A stretch of 64,000 nt of DNA from the NCBI RefSeq assembly GCF_010500955.1, contig NZ_QVMJ01000037.1, forward strand, positions 1 through 64,000. Reading direction: 5' to 3'. This DNA comes from Bacteroides sp. 519. GTDB lineage: Bacteria; Bacteroidota; Bacteroidia; Bacteroidales; Bacteroidaceae. Below the pieces are notes generated by a model. The model did no database searches and was not told where the DNA came from. It saw only the letters and a program-made list of their open reading frames with translations. The translations under genes were made by a program, and so were the position numbers. Of this stretch, positions 63,901 to 64,000 are shown piece by piece. Position 1 is the stretch's first letter. Every line of letters starts with the position of its first letter.

Positions 63901-64000
63901 TACCCGTTTTTATCAGGGAACCGGAGAAAAGAACGGAACCGGGATTGGTCTTTCGTACTCTAAGATACTGGCCGAACAACATGCCGGCTGTCTGGGTGTA
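60992..64000 (+). CDS. Hybrid two-component system sensor (HTCS), cut at window edge
   Basis: 1003 codons are open to the window end; no stop is reached, so it is partial. Signal peptide (FCFTAIFILLLFNNKPLYA), then a periplasmic two-propeller region of Reg_prop repeats (GFIWTGTKGGLGRFDG, QIWIGTDGGGINILNPENG, ELIWIGTDGGGINSFNPY), a Y_Y_Y Ig-like domain (about 660-750), one membrane helix near 757-772 (WWFLLGCFLVVLETF), and the histidine kinase with phospho-acceptor His809 in NISHELRTPLT, and DQGCGIEQ and GTGIGLSYSK ATP-binding boxes. The receiver and AraC domains expected next lie outside the window. It is divergent from susC and should sense that locus's oligosaccharide in the periplasm. Confidence 0.95.
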   Translation, partial: MKTGRYFSFCFTAIFILLLFNNKPLYAKHYLYKQISLKAGLPSTLRCIFADTKGFIWTGTKGGLGRFDGNEQKKYIHQRGNPNSLPGNVIYQIQEDPYHNLWVMTDKGIARYNYRTNDFTPLIDENGENFIAYSAYWWKDRLLFGGKNTVYVYDNDKNTLNVLFKLENQHNFDIIKLMLATPDTLLCCSRWEGICTINLQTGVSAMAPFGCGKEITDLFVDSKQRIWIAPYNQGLHCFTADGKEIASYTTRNSRLSNDIVLSMTERKEQIWIGTDGGGINILNPENGEFTHLKHIPGDKQYSLPTNSINCLYIDDYNNMWIGGIFNGLINMREVSMKTYTDALSSSNLGLSNNIVLSLYQDDSELIWIGTDGGGINSFNPYTEVFKYYPSTSEDKVTSICPFAPGKLLFSAFSDGIYIFDTALGTKTPFTVIDEATTTNLCKHGNSVYLYRNAPDQVLLLGDHVYVYNLKQQTFTIATEQPEGLIYWGTLQAIDSKEDCTYLFDFKRLYKLDHQTLCLTPLFVCNDEMCIYAVAYEKEGNFWIGTNQGLNRYTPGMENLEPVPTNLFTEISSVVCDPQGKIWIGAENRLFSYLPQENKFILYGESDGATPNEYVPRSQLVSKQKDTYMGGVKGLLHIGSNRIAGMVKMPDLQLSDIILNGESVNSKPNKKQDVLSVPWNSNLTLQIMTKEEDIFRQKLYRYRIEGLDNTYTESYNPEVVFRAPRPGSYKIMVSCTAKDGNWIPDRQLLELTVRPPWYQSWWFLLGCFLVVLETFRNLLKRKEHKLKWAMKEHEQQVYEEKVRFLINISHELRTPLTLIYAPLKRILKSLPPNDSQYLPLKAIYRQSQRMKALINMVLDVRKMEVGESKLYIEPHLLNEWIEHISQDFVKEGEAEHVHIRYQLDSQIKSVSFDKDKCEIILSNLLINALKHSPQNSYITIVSETLPGGNRVRISVSDQGCGIEQADMQKLFTRFYQGTGEKNGTGIGLSYSKILAEQHAGCLGV

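Overview
The window is about 64 kb of a Bacteroidales chromosome, of Bacteroides, Parabacteroides or Dysgonomonas type; the genus cannot be fixed from the sequence. The evidence is the SusC/SusD pair, a hybrid two-component sensor, FimA/Mfa-type lipoprotein fimbriae, Bacteroidetes -7 promoter boxes (TAnnTTTG) and the absence of Shine-Dalgarno sequences. I saw no transposase, phage gene, tRNA, rRNA or CRISPR array.

Layout. 1-1064: non-coding, repeat-rich. 1065-5895: a + strand secreted cluster (outer-membrane-like orphan, heparinase II/III-like lyase, two small secreted proteins). 6128-6979: AraC-type regulator. 7355-9402: a radical-SAM DNA modification/repair protein with its DUF4130 partner. 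9468-18887: mostly - strand carbohydrate genes (lactonase-like propeller, GH43, a GH51 with a GH43-like N-terminus, GH2, and a GH30 gene broken by two deletions). 18888-19785: 0.9 kb of phased palindromes. 20621-35423: a roughly 15-kb - strand fimbrial operon (small leader gene, DUF3575, OmpA/TPR protein, TPR lipoprotein, Mfa1-like fimbrilin, Mfa2/FimB-like anchor, three large lipoproteins that are probably accessory or tip subunits). 35447-35830: a candidate invertible promoter ahead of that operon. 36228-52540: arabinose cluster (transketolase, GH51, GH97, GH127/146, ribulokinase, AraA, AraD, AraR-like Nudix regulator, SSS sugar transporter, mutarotase). 52885-60789: SusC-SusD-GH20-GH16 polysaccharide utilization locus. 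60992-64000: divergent hybrid two-component sensor, cut by the window edge.

How the genes work together. Secreted GH51, GH43, GH127/146 and GH97 enzymes would release arabinose from plant arabinan or arabinogalactan. The mutarotase and SSS symporter would take it in, and AraA, ribulokinase and AraD would convert it to xylulose 5-phosphate for transketolase. The same two-box putative operator lies 53-54 bp upstream of both the mutarotase and the distant GH51 at 11761, suggesting one AraR-type regulon. The SusCD/GH20/GH16 locus looks aimed at an N-acetylhexosamine-containing glycan.

The most unusual content is intergenic. (1) Two 30-bp inverted sites flank a consensus promoter that now faces away from the fimbrial operon, as expected of a phase-OFF invertible switch. 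(2) Long hairpins built from 7-, 8- or 9-bp repeated words, often with an ATGCRGCAT loop, sit at gene 3' ends and in nearly every gap of the ara operon. (3) Half-copies of these word repeats have become the start codon and signal peptide of at least two lipoproteins. (4) Five arrays of unrelated palindromes are spaced at exactly 22 or 23 bp. All of these are read from sequence alone and need comparative or experimental tests.
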